Assembly (NCBI GenBank): GCA_002709295.1
Contig: PAQL01000012.1
Location: forward strand, 50,298 to 114,297
Source: Phycisphaerae bacterium
Lineage (GTDB): Bacteria > Planctomycetota > Phycisphaerae > Phycisphaerales > SM1A02
Direction of reading: 5' to 3'
DNA: 64,000 bases
Shown here: one piece after another, positions 9,041-17,674 of the stretch
Position numbering within the stretch: the stretch's first letter is position 1
How the letters are laid out: every line of letters starts with the position of its first letter
Program-made: the position numbers and the translations under genes
Notes under the pieces: generated by a model
Told to the model about the DNA's origin: nothing
Seen by the model: only the letters and a program-made list of their open reading frames with translations
Database searches by the model: none

Positions 9041-9445
9041 TTGTCCTCGCCAATCATCGATGAAACCGCCGTCCTCGTCCTCGACTCCATGACCGATGGC
9101 CTTGGAGTCTTCACGATCCCGGGAACCCAGTATCGACTGCACCTGACGGTCTCGGAGGGGCTCGAGGACCTCGTCGGAAGCCGGGTGCGTGGGCGGGTGC
9201 GGGGCCGTTCCCTGAGGATGCACCACTCTCCCGCAGGAGGCAACTTCATAGAGCCTCTGCAAGGACGACCCAGGATCGTCCAGGGGACGGTGCTCGCCGT
9301 CGACCCGGATGCCCACGAGGTCCTGGTGGATCTCGTGATTCCGATCCGCCTCGCCATTCCCGAGGATCAGCCCACGAGCGCCTTCGCCACCGGGGACATG
9401 GTCAACTTCTACATGGAGCCCGGCGCGAGTTTCCATCGCGACTGA
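9041..9445 (+). CDS. Small conserved-type protein of unknown function
   Basis: 134 aa starting at TTG, with GGAG ten bases upstream. No signal peptide or membrane segment. The sequence is beta-rich, with alternating hydrophobic residues and a basic VGSRVRGRVRGRSLRMHH stretch (about 47-64), giving an OB-fold or small-barrel impression. I do not recognise a family. It lies between mscS and the amidotransferase gene on the same strand with short gaps (58 and 30 bases), so it may be part of a loose operon. Confidence 0.6.
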   Translation: MSSPIIDETAVLVLDSMTDGLGVFTIPGTQYRLHLTVSEGLEDLVGSRVRGRVRGRSLRMHHSPAGGNFIEPLQGRPRIVQGTVLAVDPDAHEVLVDLVIPIRLAIPEDQPTSAFATGDMVNFYMEPGASFHRD

Positions 9446-9475
9446 TCCCCACTCTCCGCTCGACCGGCGTCTCCG

Positions 9476-10054
9476 ATGCTGCTGCTCATCGACAATTACG
9501 ACTCCTTCACGTGGAACCTCGTGCAACGCTTCGGCGAGATCGATCCCGATCTGGAGATCCGCGTGGTGCGCAACGACGCGATCGATCCCGACGAGGCGGA
9601 GGAGATGAACCCATCGCGACTCGTCGTGTCACCGGGCCCCTGCACTCCCCGCGAGGCCGGGGTCAGCGCCGCGATGATCGAGCGGTTTCGTGGTCGCATA
9701 CCGATCCTCGGCGTCTGCCTGGGTCATCAGACGATCGGCGATCTGCACGGGATGACCGTGCGTCGTCATGATGTGCCGGTGCATGGGAAGACCTCGATGG
9801 TTCATCACGACGGACGCGGCGTCTTCCGAGGTCTGCCGAATCCGTTTCAGGCGACCCGGTACCACTCGCTGGTCGTGGAGAGGAGCACCATCCCCGCGGG
9901 ATGGGAGATCTCCGCATGGCTTGAGGACGGACTCGTCATGGGTCTGCGCAGCGAGGGCGGCGGCCCGGGAATCGAGGGCGTGCAGTTCCACCCGGAGAGC
10001 TTCCTGACCGTCGACGGGCCCCGGCTGCTCGCGAACTTCCTGTCCGACGACTAG
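9476..10054 (+). CDS. pabA: Class I glutamine amidotransferase, anthranilate/aminodeoxychorismate synthase component II
   Basis: 192 aa, the normal length for TrpG/PabA. It hydrolyses glutamine and passes ammonia to the chorismate-binding component I, for tryptophan or folate synthesis. N-terminal LLLIDNYDSFTWNL, the oxyanion motif VVSPGPCTP, the nucleophile C81 in GVCLGHQ, and the H172/E174 pair in FHPES are all present. No trpE or pabB is adjacent, so the partner is elsewhere and trpG versus pabA cannot be decided; many bacteria share one subunit. The final four bases overlap the end of the convergent DUF1444 gene. Confidence 0.9.
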   Translation: MLLLIDNYDSFTWNLVQRFGEIDPDLEIRVVRNDAIDPDEAEEMNPSRLVVSPGPCTPREAGVSAAMIERFRGRIPILGVCLGHQTIGDLHGMTVRRHDVPVHGKTSMVHHDGRGVFRGLPNPFQATRYHSLVVERSTIPAGWEISAWLEDGLVMGLRSEGGGPGIEGVQFHPESFLTVDGPRLLANFLSDD

Positions 10055-10839
10055 GCGGCGGTTCCGGCTACACCGTCCCTGGTCACCACGAAGAGATCCG
10101 GCGTGATGGGGTAGGGAAGTCGGCGGTAGTCCTGATCGACGCGTCGCTGAAGTCGGTCGACGAACTCCGAAGGACCGGAGGTCATCGCCACGAACATGTC
10201 ACGGGCCGGAGTGGCCACGAGGAAGTCGCCGTCGAGCTCCGGAGCAAGACGCTCGTGGAGGCGCCCGAGAAGGACCCTCGCGGCGTCGTAGCCGTCGTGC
10301 TCGTTGACGATGGCGGCACGGCCGCCATCCTTGCTCTCCACCAGCTGGATGCTGAGATCCGGCGAGTAACGCTCGAGGTTCTTCCTCGAGATCTCGTCGA
10401 GATCATCCATGGTCAGTCCCCATCGCACGACCTGCTCCACGGTCAGCGAGATCGTGACCTGGGGCATGTCGAGCACGAAGACGATCGCGGTTCCGTTGAC
10501 CCAGGGAACATGCGCGACCTGCTCCTGATCGAGCTGCGAGAAGATCGACTCCGGCTGGATCCGGGGCATGATCCGATGCTTCGCAAGCTCGAGCGGAAGC
10601 ACCGTCGATCCGAGGTCGTCACCCTCGAGAATCTTCTCGAGGTAGTCCTCCACGATCTCGGTGCCCCGTTCGGGATCACCGAGCACCATGCGATAGACGT
10701 TCTCCAGACCGAGATGACGTCCGTCGACCACGAGATCGAACGGCCCGGTCAGGGTGGCGCCGCGATCGGGCCAGTGGCGATTCAGGATCTCCAGGACCTG
10801 CTCGCCGAACGCCTCCGGTTCTCTGGGAAGATGTGCCAT
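10051..10839 (-). CDS. DUF1444 family protein
   Basis: 262 aa, cytoplasmic, no membrane segments. The sequence resembles the DUF1444 (YtpQ-like) family: an N-terminal LPREPEAFGEQVLEILNRHWP helix, a central IMPRIQPESIFSQ segment and a conserved region with YSPDLSIQLVESKDGG. No biochemical function is established for the family as far as I know. The start has AAGGAG nine bases upstream. It is transcribed convergently with the amidotransferase and divergently from kdsA. Confidence 0.7.
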   Translation of the reverse strand: MAHLPREPEAFGEQVLEILNRHWPDRGATLTGPFDLVVDGRHLGLENVYRMVLGDPERGTEIVEDYLEKILEGDDLGSTVLPLELAKHRIMPRIQPESIFSQLDQEQVAHVPWVNGTAIVFVLDMPQVTISLTVEQVVRWGLTMDDLDEISRKNLERYSPDLSIQLVESKDGGRAAIVNEHDGYDAARVLLGRLHERLAPELDGDFLVATPARDMFVAMTSGPSEFVDRLQRRVDQDYRRLPYPITPDLFVVTRDGVAGTAA

Positions 10840-11055
10840 GCCTCGAAGCTCCTTCGGACCTGGATCAGGACGCGAGACGTCCTCGCCTCCAATCTGATCG
10901 GCTCGATGTCCAGGCTCCTTCCCTGAGGTACGCTCGATCGCGCCGATTGGTTTGCAATCACCGGTGGCTCTCGGACCAGAGACTGGTTCCTGACCTGCCA
11001 GAAGGCCCGATAACCTTTTCTGCGACGATCCTCCACCAAATCCGAGACCTGATCC

Positions 11056-11931
11056 ATGTCAGCCTCCCCCCGCCTTGACCATCCCGATTCGACGCTCGAA
11101 CGACTCCATGCCTGGTGGGATCGCGGCGCGGTCGATCCCACCCGCCCGCTGATGGTCATCGCCGGGCCCTGCGTGCTCGAGGACGACTCGGTCAACCACG
11201 TGATCGCCGAAGGCCTTCGAAAGGCGTGCGACGATGCGGGTGCCCTTCTCGTCTTCAAGGCGAGCTTCGACAAGGCGAATCGTTCCAGCATCCATTCCGA
11301 CCGCGGGCCGGGGCTGGACCTGGGACTCCGCCAGCTGGAATCGATCCGCACCGCCTTCGATGTGCCCGTACTCACCGACGTTCACGACTGCAGTCAGGCC
11401 CAGCCGGCCGCCGAGGTGGTCGACATCCTGCAGATACCTGCGTTTCTCTGCCGCCAGACCGATCTTCTGGCCGCCTGCGGTGCCACCGGAGCCGTGGTTG
11501 CGGCGAAGAAGGGCCAGTTCCTCTCCCCCTCAGAGATGCGGCTGGTCCTCGAGAAGCTCCGGGAGTCCGGATGCACCCGCATGATGGCCACCGAGCGGGG
11601 GACGTTCTTCGGCTATCACCGACTGGTCACCGACCTGATCGGACTCGGCGACCTGATCGAGATCGCCGCGGAGTTCAACGCCCCCACCTGCTTCGACGCG
11701 ACACACAGCACTCAGCTTCCCGGAGGCGGTGGAACCACCAGTGCCGGTCGACCCGAGCGGGCTCCGATGCTCGCAAGATCCGCCGTCGCCGCCGGTCTGG
11801 ACGCGATCTTCCTGGAAACGCATCCCGACCCCACCCAGGCCCGCAGCGACAAGGCCACCGTCCTCCCCCTCGAGGGAATCTCGGAACTGCTCGAGACCCT
11901 GACGCGGATCAGAACCGCCGCCAGCGGTTGA
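11056..11931 (+). CDS. kdsA: 3-deoxy-D-manno-octulosonate 8-phosphate synthase (KDO8P synthase)
   Basis: 291 aa, normal length. It condenses phosphoenolpyruvate with arabinose 5-phosphate, the first committed step to KDO in lipopolysaccharide core synthesis, in the cytoplasm. Visible motifs are VIAGPCVLED (about 34-43), KASFDKANRSS, TDVHDCSQ, AAKKGQFLSP, ERGTFFGYHRLVTDL and DATHSTQLPGGG. C39 in AGPC matches the metal-dependent class of KDO8P synthases; the metal-independent class has asparagine there. FFGYHRL replaces the commoner SFGYNNL. Implies a Gram-negative outer membrane with KDO-containing LPS. Confidence 0.93.
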   Translation: MSASPRLDHPDSTLERLHAWWDRGAVDPTRPLMVIAGPCVLEDDSVNHVIAEGLRKACDDAGALLVFKASFDKANRSSIHSDRGPGLDLGLRQLESIRTAFDVPVLTDVHDCSQAQPAAEVVDILQIPAFLCRQTDLLAACGATGAVVAAKKGQFLSPSEMRLVLEKLRESGCTRMMATERGTFFGYHRLVTDLIGLGDLIEIAAEFNAPTCFDATHSTQLPGGGGTTSAGRPERAPMLARSAVAAGLDAIFLETHPDPTQARSDKATVLPLEGISELLETLTRIRTAASG

Positions 11932-11995
11932 ACGAGCGCGTTGATGACTCGAACTTCGGCCGTTTGCCTGCCCGGCCCCCCACCCGCCCGCTATT

Positions 11996-12508
11996 GTGAA
12001 GTCTCTCATGAACCCCAAATGCGACAGATGCGACCGGCCGGCCGAAGTGCACGAGATCGACGTCAAGAAAGGCGTCCAGATCCACCTCTGCCGTGAATGC
12101 GCCATCGAGGCGGGATTCCAGCTACCCGACTCGCCGCCGGTCACCAAGGTCCTCTCCGATCTGGCGAGCATGCAGGTCCAGATCGCGACCGGAAGCGGTC
12201 AACGAGCCAGTTCCTGCTCCAGCTGCGGCACCACCTTCGGGCGTTTCAGGAAGACGGGCCTCCTCGGCTGTCCACAGTGCTACGAGACGTTCGCGAAGCA
12301 GCTCGAGCCGGTGATCGCCCGATCCCAGAACGGTGCCGGCACGCACGTGGGTCGCCGGCCCGACCGGGATGCCGATCGCGCGGATCACCAGGCGCTGCGA
12401 CGTTCCATCCTCGACGAGATCGAACGTGCGGTGGCGAGCGAGCAGTACGAGCGGGCGGCGAAACTCCGGGACCGCCTCCAGTCCATCGCCGAGGGGCCGG
12501 CCTCATGA
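11996..12508 (+). CDS. mcsA: McsA-like protein, UvrB/UvrC-motif zinc protein, partner of arginine kinase
   Basis: 170 aa from GTG 11996; an in-frame ATG at 12008 is an equal alternative and neither has a strong ribosome site. Two zinc-ribbon-like CxxC pairs occur in the N-terminal half (C9/C12 with C32/C35, then C74/C77 with C92/C95). The C-terminal segment (about 130-165, LDEIERAVASEQYERAAKLRD) is a UVR motif. This is the McsA layout. In Firmicutes McsA activates the protein-arginine kinase McsB and works with ClpC/CtsR; neither clpC nor ctsR is in the window. The stop overlaps the mcsB start by ATGA, supporting a coupled pair. Confidence 0.88.
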   Translation: MKSLMNPKCDRCDRPAEVHEIDVKKGVQIHLCRECAIEAGFQLPDSPPVTKVLSDLASMQVQIATGSGQRASSCSSCGTTFGRFRKTGLLGCPQCYETFAKQLEPVIARSQNGAGTHVGRRPDRDADRADHQALRRSILDEIERAVASEQYERAAKLRDRLQSIAEGPAS

Positions 12509-13569
12509 AACTCGAGCGGGGAGGCCCGTGGATCGAGACCGGAGGACCGGAAGGTGACGTCGTGGTCTCCAGCCGGGCACGGCTCGCGCGGAACCTCGTC
12601 GGCTTCCCCTTCGTGAACCAGGCGAGCGGCGATCAGTGCCGCGAGATCCTCCGTCTCGTGCGAACGCTTGATCTTTCGGACCACTCCATGCAGTGGCTCG
12701 ACGTCATGGATCTCGACGATGCCGATCGACAGCTCCTCGTGGAACGCCATCTCGTCTCGAGAAACTTCATCGATGCCGACACGCCCAGAGGCCTGTTCAT
12801 CGGTGACGGTGAACGACTCAGCATGATGGTGAACGAGGAGGACCACCTGCGAATGCAGGTCCTCCTTCCCGGATGCGAACTCCGGGAGGCGTGGCGACGC
12901 GCCTCGGACATAGACCGGAAGCTCGAGCAGAACGTCGAACTCGCCGTTCATCCTCGATGGGGCTACGTCACCGCCTGCCCGACGAATGTCGGGACCGCCA
13001 TCCGGTTCTCGGTGATGACTCACCTTCCGGCCCTGCGAATGACCAACGAGATCGAACGTCTCCGGCGGGCCGCCAACGCGCTCGATCTCGCGGTCCGCGG
13101 CTTCTACGGCGAGGGGTCCGAGAGCACCGGCGACTTCTACCAGGTCAGCAACCAGATCACCCTCGGCGTCTCGGATGCCGATCTGCTGGAGCGCTTCATA
13201 GAAACCATCGTGCCGAGGATCGTCGAATACGAACGAATGGCCAGACGCATGATGCTCGATCGGAGCCGCATGCAGCTCGAGGATCGAGTCCACCGCTCCC
13301 TCGGCCTGCTCCGGTCGGCGAGACTCCTCGGGGTCGAGGAGGCCATGAAGCATCTCAGTCGAATCAGACTCGGCGTCTCCATGGGACTGCTCGAGGAACT
13401 GAAGCTGAGCACGGTGCAGCGACTCTTCCTCGACGTGCAGCCTGGACATCTTCGGATGAACAATCCCGACCTGTCGAGCCCATCGACCATGGTGAATCCG
13501 GGTCAGACCGGCGAGGAGGAGATCCGTCTCCGCCGGGCCGAGATCGTCCGGAACGCCCTGTCGTCCTGA
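12505..13569 (+). CDS. mcsB: Protein arginine kinase McsB
   Basis: 354 aa, the usual length. Phosphagen-kinase fold: SSRARLARN (22-30) for ATP phosphate binding, NEEDHLRMQ (110-118) and CPTNVGTAIRFSV (158-170), with C158 at the phosphagen-kinase active-site cysteine position. It phosphorylates arginine side chains in proteins, in Bacillus as a degradation tag for ClpCP. The start is the ATG of the ATGA overlap with mcsA; the open frame extends further upstream but only as shadow within mcsA. Probably co-transcribed with mcsA. Confidence 0.92.
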   Translation: MKLERGGPWIETGGPEGDVVVSSRARLARNLVGFPFVNQASGDQCREILRLVRTLDLSDHSMQWLDVMDLDDADRQLLVERHLVSRNFIDADTPRGLFIGDGERLSMMVNEEDHLRMQVLLPGCELREAWRRASDIDRKLEQNVELAVHPRWGYVTACPTNVGTAIRFSVMTHLPALRMTNEIERLRRAANALDLAVRGFYGEGSESTGDFYQVSNQITLGVSDADLLERFIETIVPRIVEYERMARRMMLDRSRMQLEDRVHRSLGLLRSARLLGVEEAMKHLSRIRLGVSMGLLEELKLSTVQRLFLDVQPGHLRMNNPDLSSPSTMVNPGQTGEEEIRLRRAEIVRNALSS

Positions 13570-13598
13570 AACCGTCGTCCTGAAGACGACCGACGACC

Positions 13599-13886
13599 TC
13601 AGTCCGCGTAGAGACGGTCACAGTCCCGTGCGAAGTCCACGTCCCGCTGGGACAGGCCGTTCGCATCATGAGTCGACAGGGTCAGGGTGACCTTGCTGAA
13701 TCGAATCAGGATGTCCGGATGATGCTGGACCTCCTCAGCCCGTTCGGCGACCCGACCCACGAAGTCGATCGCGGCTCGAAATCCACCGAAAGCGAAGGTC
13801 CGCTGGATGGCATCTCCGCTCCGAGACCATTCCGCGAGCTCACCAAGAGCGGCCTCGACGGCCTCGTCCGAGAGCTTGTCCACCAT
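13599..13886 (-). CDS. phhB: Pterin-4a-carbinolamine dehydratase
   Basis: 95 aa from the ATG at 13886, chosen because AGGAG lies six bases upstream; in-frame ATGs at 13904 and 13982 have no such site. The family pattern is visible in EEVQHHPDILIRF with the paired histidines, followed by LSTHDANGLSQRDVDFARD. The enzyme dehydrates 4a-hydroxytetrahydropterin formed by aromatic amino acid hydroxylases. No phenylalanine hydroxylase is nearby, so the physiological partner is unclear; related proteins are often found without one. Confidence 0.87.
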   Translation of the reverse strand: MVDKLSDEAVEAALGELAEWSRSGDAIQRTFAFGGFRAAIDFVGRVAERAEEVQHHPDILIRFSKVTLTLSTHDANGLSQRDVDFARDCDRLYAD

Positions 13887-13960
13887 GTGAGGCTCCTGAG
13901 TCATGAACGTGTCACTATACCGCCACTGGCCGGGGAGCCTCACCGCCCCGCAACCGAACC

Positions 13961-14977
13961 ATGAGTGCGAATGAACGATCAATGACCGCAGAGTCGGACA
14001 CCAGCATCCACCATCCCGGGTCGGATTCGAGGCCCCGGACCAGGCTCGCCCCGAGTCCGACCGGAGATCTGCACCTCGGGAACGCCCGGACGTTCCTCTG
14101 CAACTGGGCGCTCGCCCGCCGGCTCGGCTGGTCGATCATCCTCCGTCACGAGGACCTTGATGCGAGCCGGGCCGTCCCCGGCTCGTGCGAGCGAATCGAG
14201 GCGTCCCTGCACTGGCTCGGCCTCGACTGGGACGGACCGTCCCGACTGCAGTCGGAGAATCTCGACCCCTACATCGATGCGATGAGGACTCTCGCGGGGG
14301 GCGACCTCGTCTTCAGATCGGATCTGAGCCGGCGGGAGGTCCGGGAGGCGATCGGCGCGCCGCACGGGGGGGAACTCGTCTTTCCCGCCACGCTTCGCCC
14401 GATCGAACGGGATCGCTGGGGCTTCATGGATCGGTCGGCTGGCCATCGCTTCGCCATGCCCGGGGGTGAGGAGGTCGTGCGGGACGAGATCTTCGGCACC
14501 TGCACCTTCGATCCGGCGAAGGAGGGAGGCGATCCCGTGGTCTGGACCCGGGATGGACGTCCCGCCTACCAGCTCGCGGTCGTGGTCGACGATCTGCTGG
14601 ACGGAGTCACCGACATCGTTCGCGGAGACGACCTGCTCAGCAGCGCCGCACGACAGCAGAGACTGGGACAGGCCCTCGGCCGGGGAACACCCCCTCGCTG
14701 GTGGCATCTGCCGCTGGTTCACGATCAGGATGGACGTCGACTCTCCAAACGAGACGGCGATCTGGGGCTCGACGCCCTTCGAACCGCCGGAGTGAGCCCC
14801 GAAAGAGTGGTGGGACTGCTGCTACACCTCGGCGGCTTCGTCCCCGAACCGGCGCCGATCCACGCTCGGGATGCCGTGGGCTTGATCAATCCCGAGCGGT
14901 TGACCACACTGTCGGAGTCGGAACGAGGCAGCCCCTGTCGGCTCGGCCAGGAGGATCTCGATTGGTTGCGAAGCTGA
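13961..14977 (+). CDS. gluQ: Glutamyl-Q tRNA(Asp) synthetase (truncated GluRS paralogue)
   Basis: 338 aa, slightly longer than typical (about 300). It has the class I catalytic domain of glutamyl-tRNA synthetase without the anticodon-binding domain: RLAPSPTGDLHLGNART carries the HIGH-like HLGN motif, LRHEDLDASRAV follows, and RRLSKRDGD is the KMSKS-like motif. GluQ enzymes attach glutamate to queuosine in tRNA-Asp. The zinc-binding cysteines of E. coli GluQRS are absent: the region reads LVFRSDLSRREVREA. The start is uncertain (ATG 13961 or 13982; no clear ribosome site). Confidence 0.87.
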   Translation: MSANERSMTAESDTSIHHPGSDSRPRTRLAPSPTGDLHLGNARTFLCNWALARRLGWSIILRHEDLDASRAVPGSCERIEASLHWLGLDWDGPSRLQSENLDPYIDAMRTLAGGDLVFRSDLSRREVREAIGAPHGGELVFPATLRPIERDRWGFMDRSAGHRFAMPGGEEVVRDEIFGTCTFDPAKEGGDPVVWTRDGRPAYQLAVVVDDLLDGVTDIVRGDDLLSSAARQQRLGQALGRGTPPRWWHLPLVHDQDGRRLSKRDGDLGLDALRTAGVSPERVVGLLLHLGGFVPEPAPIHARDAVGLINPERLTTLSESERGSPCRLGQEDLDWLRS

Positions 14978-15516
14978 AGTACGACCTGCACGCCACCGGT
15001 GCCTGGCTCCTGCTCCTGATCGTGGCGATCACGGTGATCATGCTCGGGGGCTGCGGTGACACTGCTCCGGCTTCGGATGGCGACATCGAACGCGTGACCA
15101 TCGGGGACCGGAGCTTCAACCTCGAGCTCGCCATGGTCCGTGAAAGCCGGCGAAGAGGACTCGGCGGACGGGAGAGCCTTCCCGATGACGGCGGAATGTT
15201 CTTCGTGTTTCCGGACGCCCAGCTCCGACGGTTCTGGATGTTCGACTGCGTGATCTCCATCGACATCGCCTTCATCGATCCGATCGGATACGTCACCGCC
15301 GTGCACACCATGCCACCCGAGGAACTTCGGGCCGAGAACGAGTCCCTCATGGAATATGAAGCCCGGCTTCCAGGGTACTCCAGCGCCTACCCCGCCCAGT
15401 TCGCGATCGAACTTCCGCCCGGGTCGTTCGAGTCGCTCGGCATCAAGGCGGGCGATCGGATCCCCATTCCTCCAGAACGACTCAAGATGCTCGGCAGGGC
15501 TGCCGAACCGGATTGA
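14962..15516 (+). CDS. DUF192 family lipoprotein
   Basis: 184 aa from a TTG at 14962, supported by CAGGAGG seven bases upstream; the start lies inside the end of gluQ (16-base overlap). A basic N-terminus and hydrophobic helix end in the lipobox MLGGC, so it is a predicted lipoprotein. The remainder matches DUF192: MVRESRRRGLGGRESL, the MFFVFPDAQLRRFWM core and ISIDIAFIDPIGYV. The function of the family is not established. Probably co-expressed with gluQ. Confidence 0.85.
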   Translation: MVAKLKYDLHATGAWLLLLIVAITVIMLGGCGDTAPASDGDIERVTIGDRSFNLELAMVRESRRRGLGGRESLPDDGGMFFVFPDAQLRRFWMFDCVISIDIAFIDPIGYVTAVHTMPPEELRAENESLMEYEARLPGYSSAYPAQFAIELPPGSFESLGIKAGDRIPIPPERLKMLGRAAEPD

Positions 15517-15585
15517 GGTCGACCGGGCTTCTCCGCCTCGTCGGCCGTCCGCCATTCGGCGGACTCCGGGGGGGAGGCGGATCGA

Positions 15586-16878
15586 ATGCAGCGAGTGAAC
15601 GTCATCATGATCTCCACGCCGGCGACGGCGGGACGAATGCGACTGCTGCACGAGTCCCTGTCGAGCAGCTGCGCAGCCATGCCGGAACCCCACCCGGTTC
15701 CGGTTCTCTCGACCGCCGAGGAGGTCGATCCGACATCGCTTCGTGATGCCGCCGCGATCGTCCTCATCGACGAGGACGAGGCGCCGGTCGAGCTTCGCAG
15801 GATCATCTCCCGACTCTCCTTCGACGCGGTCGTGACCACCGTCCGAATCGGCGGTCCTCCCCGAAGTGATGCCCTGGTCCTTCCCGAAGACGTCGACCCA
15901 TCCTCGATTCTGACCTGTCTTCGCACCATCGTGCATCGCCAGATCGAGATCGATCGTCTCCAATCGGAACTCTCGACCACGGCGAGAATCGCCGCCGGCG
16001 TTCAGGAGGAGATCTCCCGGGTCGACGAGGAGCTGCAGATGGCCGCCATGGTCCAGCGGGAGTTCCTTCCCCGCGAACTGCCCGCGATCGGAGGCACCCG
16101 TCTCGCCGCGATGTGGAGGCCGGCGAGCTACGTCTCGGGCGACATCTACGACATCAGCCGGCTCGACGAGGATCACATCGGCCTCTTCGTGGCGGATGCG
16201 GTCGGCCACGGCGTGCCGGCGGCCCTGATGACGATGGTCATCTGCCGCAGTCTGCCCACGCGGGAGGTCGCGACCGACGGATACCACCGGATCATTCCTC
16301 CGGGCGAGGCGCTGGCCAGACTCAATCGCTTCATGGTGTCCCGCCAGGGCAGGAGCGCACGGTTCGCGACCGCCGTCTACGTCGTCTACAACGCTCGAAA
16401 TCGAACCGCCCGGATCGCCTCCGCCGGCCATCCGGCGGTCATGCATCTCGCTGCAGCCGAGGTGGGGGGCGACATGAGGGAGATCCCGTCGACGGGAGGA
16501 CTCCTCGGCATCTTCGACGACGAGCGATACGGGGAGACCGAGGTCGTTCTCGCCCCCGGGGAGGGGCTCGTGCTCCACTCCGACGGATTCGAGCAGGCCT
16601 TTCCACACGATCTCGCGAATCACACGCAACGCCGGATGCCCAACGAGCACTATCGCGAGGTCATCAGGAACCTCACCTCCAGGGCGGAGCCGGAGGAGAT
16701 GATCAGCGGGGTGCGCGCCCTTCTCGACACCCATGGTGGCTCACTGCACCAACCCGACGATCTCACGATGATCTGCCTTCGCGCGGCAGCCGAGTCGGAG
16801 ATCCGGGATGGGGACGCAACATCGGATTCGATCCCCATGACCCTTCCGGATCGAGGGCTCGACCGGGCCGCGGGCTGA
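15586..16878 (+). CDS. SpoIIE/RsbU-type PP2C serine phosphatase
   Basis: 430 aa. Residues about 1-110 look like a degenerate receiver-type alpha/beta domain (AAIVLIDEDEAP), residues about 115-155 form a coiled-coil linker, and the rest is a PP2C phosphatase of the SpoIIE/RsbU class. Metal-binding motifs are present: VSGDIYDISRL, ADAVGHGVPAALMT and ASAGHPAVMHL, and the C-terminal QPDDLTMICLR is the family end motif. Such enzymes dephosphorylate anti-sigma-factor antagonists in partner-switching pathways; no anti-sigma kinase or STAS protein is nearby. GGAGG lies about 11 bases before the ATG. Confidence 0.9.
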   Translation: MQRVNVIMISTPATAGRMRLLHESLSSSCAAMPEPHPVPVLSTAEEVDPTSLRDAAAIVLIDEDEAPVELRRIISRLSFDAVVTTVRIGGPPRSDALVLPEDVDPSSILTCLRTIVHRQIEIDRLQSELSTTARIAAGVQEEISRVDEELQMAAMVQREFLPRELPAIGGTRLAAMWRPASYVSGDIYDISRLDEDHIGLFVADAVGHGVPAALMTMVICRSLPTREVATDGYHRIIPPGEALARLNRFMVSRQGRSARFATAVYVVYNARNRTARIASAGHPAVMHLAAAEVGGDMREIPSTGGLLGIFDDERYGETEVVLAPGEGLVLHSDGFEQAFPHDLANHTQRRMPNEHYREVIRNLTSRAEPEEMISGVRALLDTHGGSLHQPDDLTMICLRAAAESEIRDGDATSDSIPMTLPDRGLDRAAG

Positions 16879-16888
16879 ACGAACCGAT

Positions 16889-17512
16889 TCAGTCCCCACG
16901 ATCGGCGAGAATCCGCTCGACATGGGCGGCGATCATCTTCGCCATCGCATCCGCTTCCAGATTGACCTCGTCACCGACCTTGCGATCCGCAAGGGTGGTC
17001 CGGGCCAGGGTTTCGGGAATCAGCGCGACCTCGAACCCCTCGACCTCGCCATCCGGGTTCCGGAGAACCCTGGCAATCGTGAGAGAGACCCCGTCGATCG
17101 CGATCGAACCCCGATCTACCAGGTGGGGCCGGACGGCCTCCGGGGCCCGGATCATGATTCTCCAATCCCCACCCTCCTGGACCCCGGCCACGGTTGCGGT
17201 GCCGTCGACGTGACCCTGGACCAGGTGGCCGCCCAGAAGCGTGTCGAGGGTGGCGGCCCGTTCCAGATTGACTCGGGATCCCTGCTGAAACACCCCCAGC
17301 GTGGTCATTTCCAGGGTCCGATGGACCACGTCGAAGCGGAGAAGCCCGGGTTCGATGGAAACCGCGGTGAGGCAGCATCCGGATACGCAGACGGAGGCCC
17401 CCTGCTCCGGAACGTAGTCCCATTCGCCGGTATCGATCTCCAGCCGACAGCCGGCGGGCGTGGATTCGACCCTTCGGACCTCCCCGACGGCTTCAACGAG
17501 TCCGGTGAACAT
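16889..17512 (-). CDS. ribE: Riboflavin synthase, alpha subunit
   Basis: 207 aa, the normal length. The start is ATG 17512, giving the canonical MFTGLVEAVGEV; the frame stays open upstream but only as shadow of the convergent region and the propeller gene. Two tandem lumazine-binding domains are seen (about 1-95 and 96-195), with GCCLTAV and DGVSLTI, and the NLERA and NLEADAMAK repeats. It dismutates two 6,7-dimethyl-8-ribityllumazine molecules to riboflavin. No ribD, ribBA or ribH is adjacent. Confidence 0.95.
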   Translation of the reverse strand: MFTGLVEAVGEVRRVESTPAGCRLEIDTGEWDYVPEQGASVCVSGCCLTAVSIEPGLLRFDVVHRTLEMTTLGVFQQGSRVNLERAATLDTLLGGHLVQGHVDGTATVAGVQEGGDWRIMIRAPEAVRPHLVDRGSIAIDGVSLTIARVLRNPDGEVEGFEVALIPETLARTTLADRKVGDEVNLEADAMAKMIAAHVERILADRGD

Positions 17513-17674
17513 GGGTGCAGCGTAGCGGGTGGACGGGCCTCCAACCCCGCCGGAAGGGGCTGAAGGCCCGTTTCGGTCCACCGGGCCGAGGAACAGGTCC
17601 CCCGGATCGACCGAGTCGCCGATACACTGCCCAATTCGCGACCATTCGCGAATCTTCAAGGAGTCGAACCAGCC

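Noticed and set aside
14725-16734. A 669-aa minus-strand open frame
   Set aside because: Antisense of DUF192 and SpoIIE genes, which carry recognisable domains.
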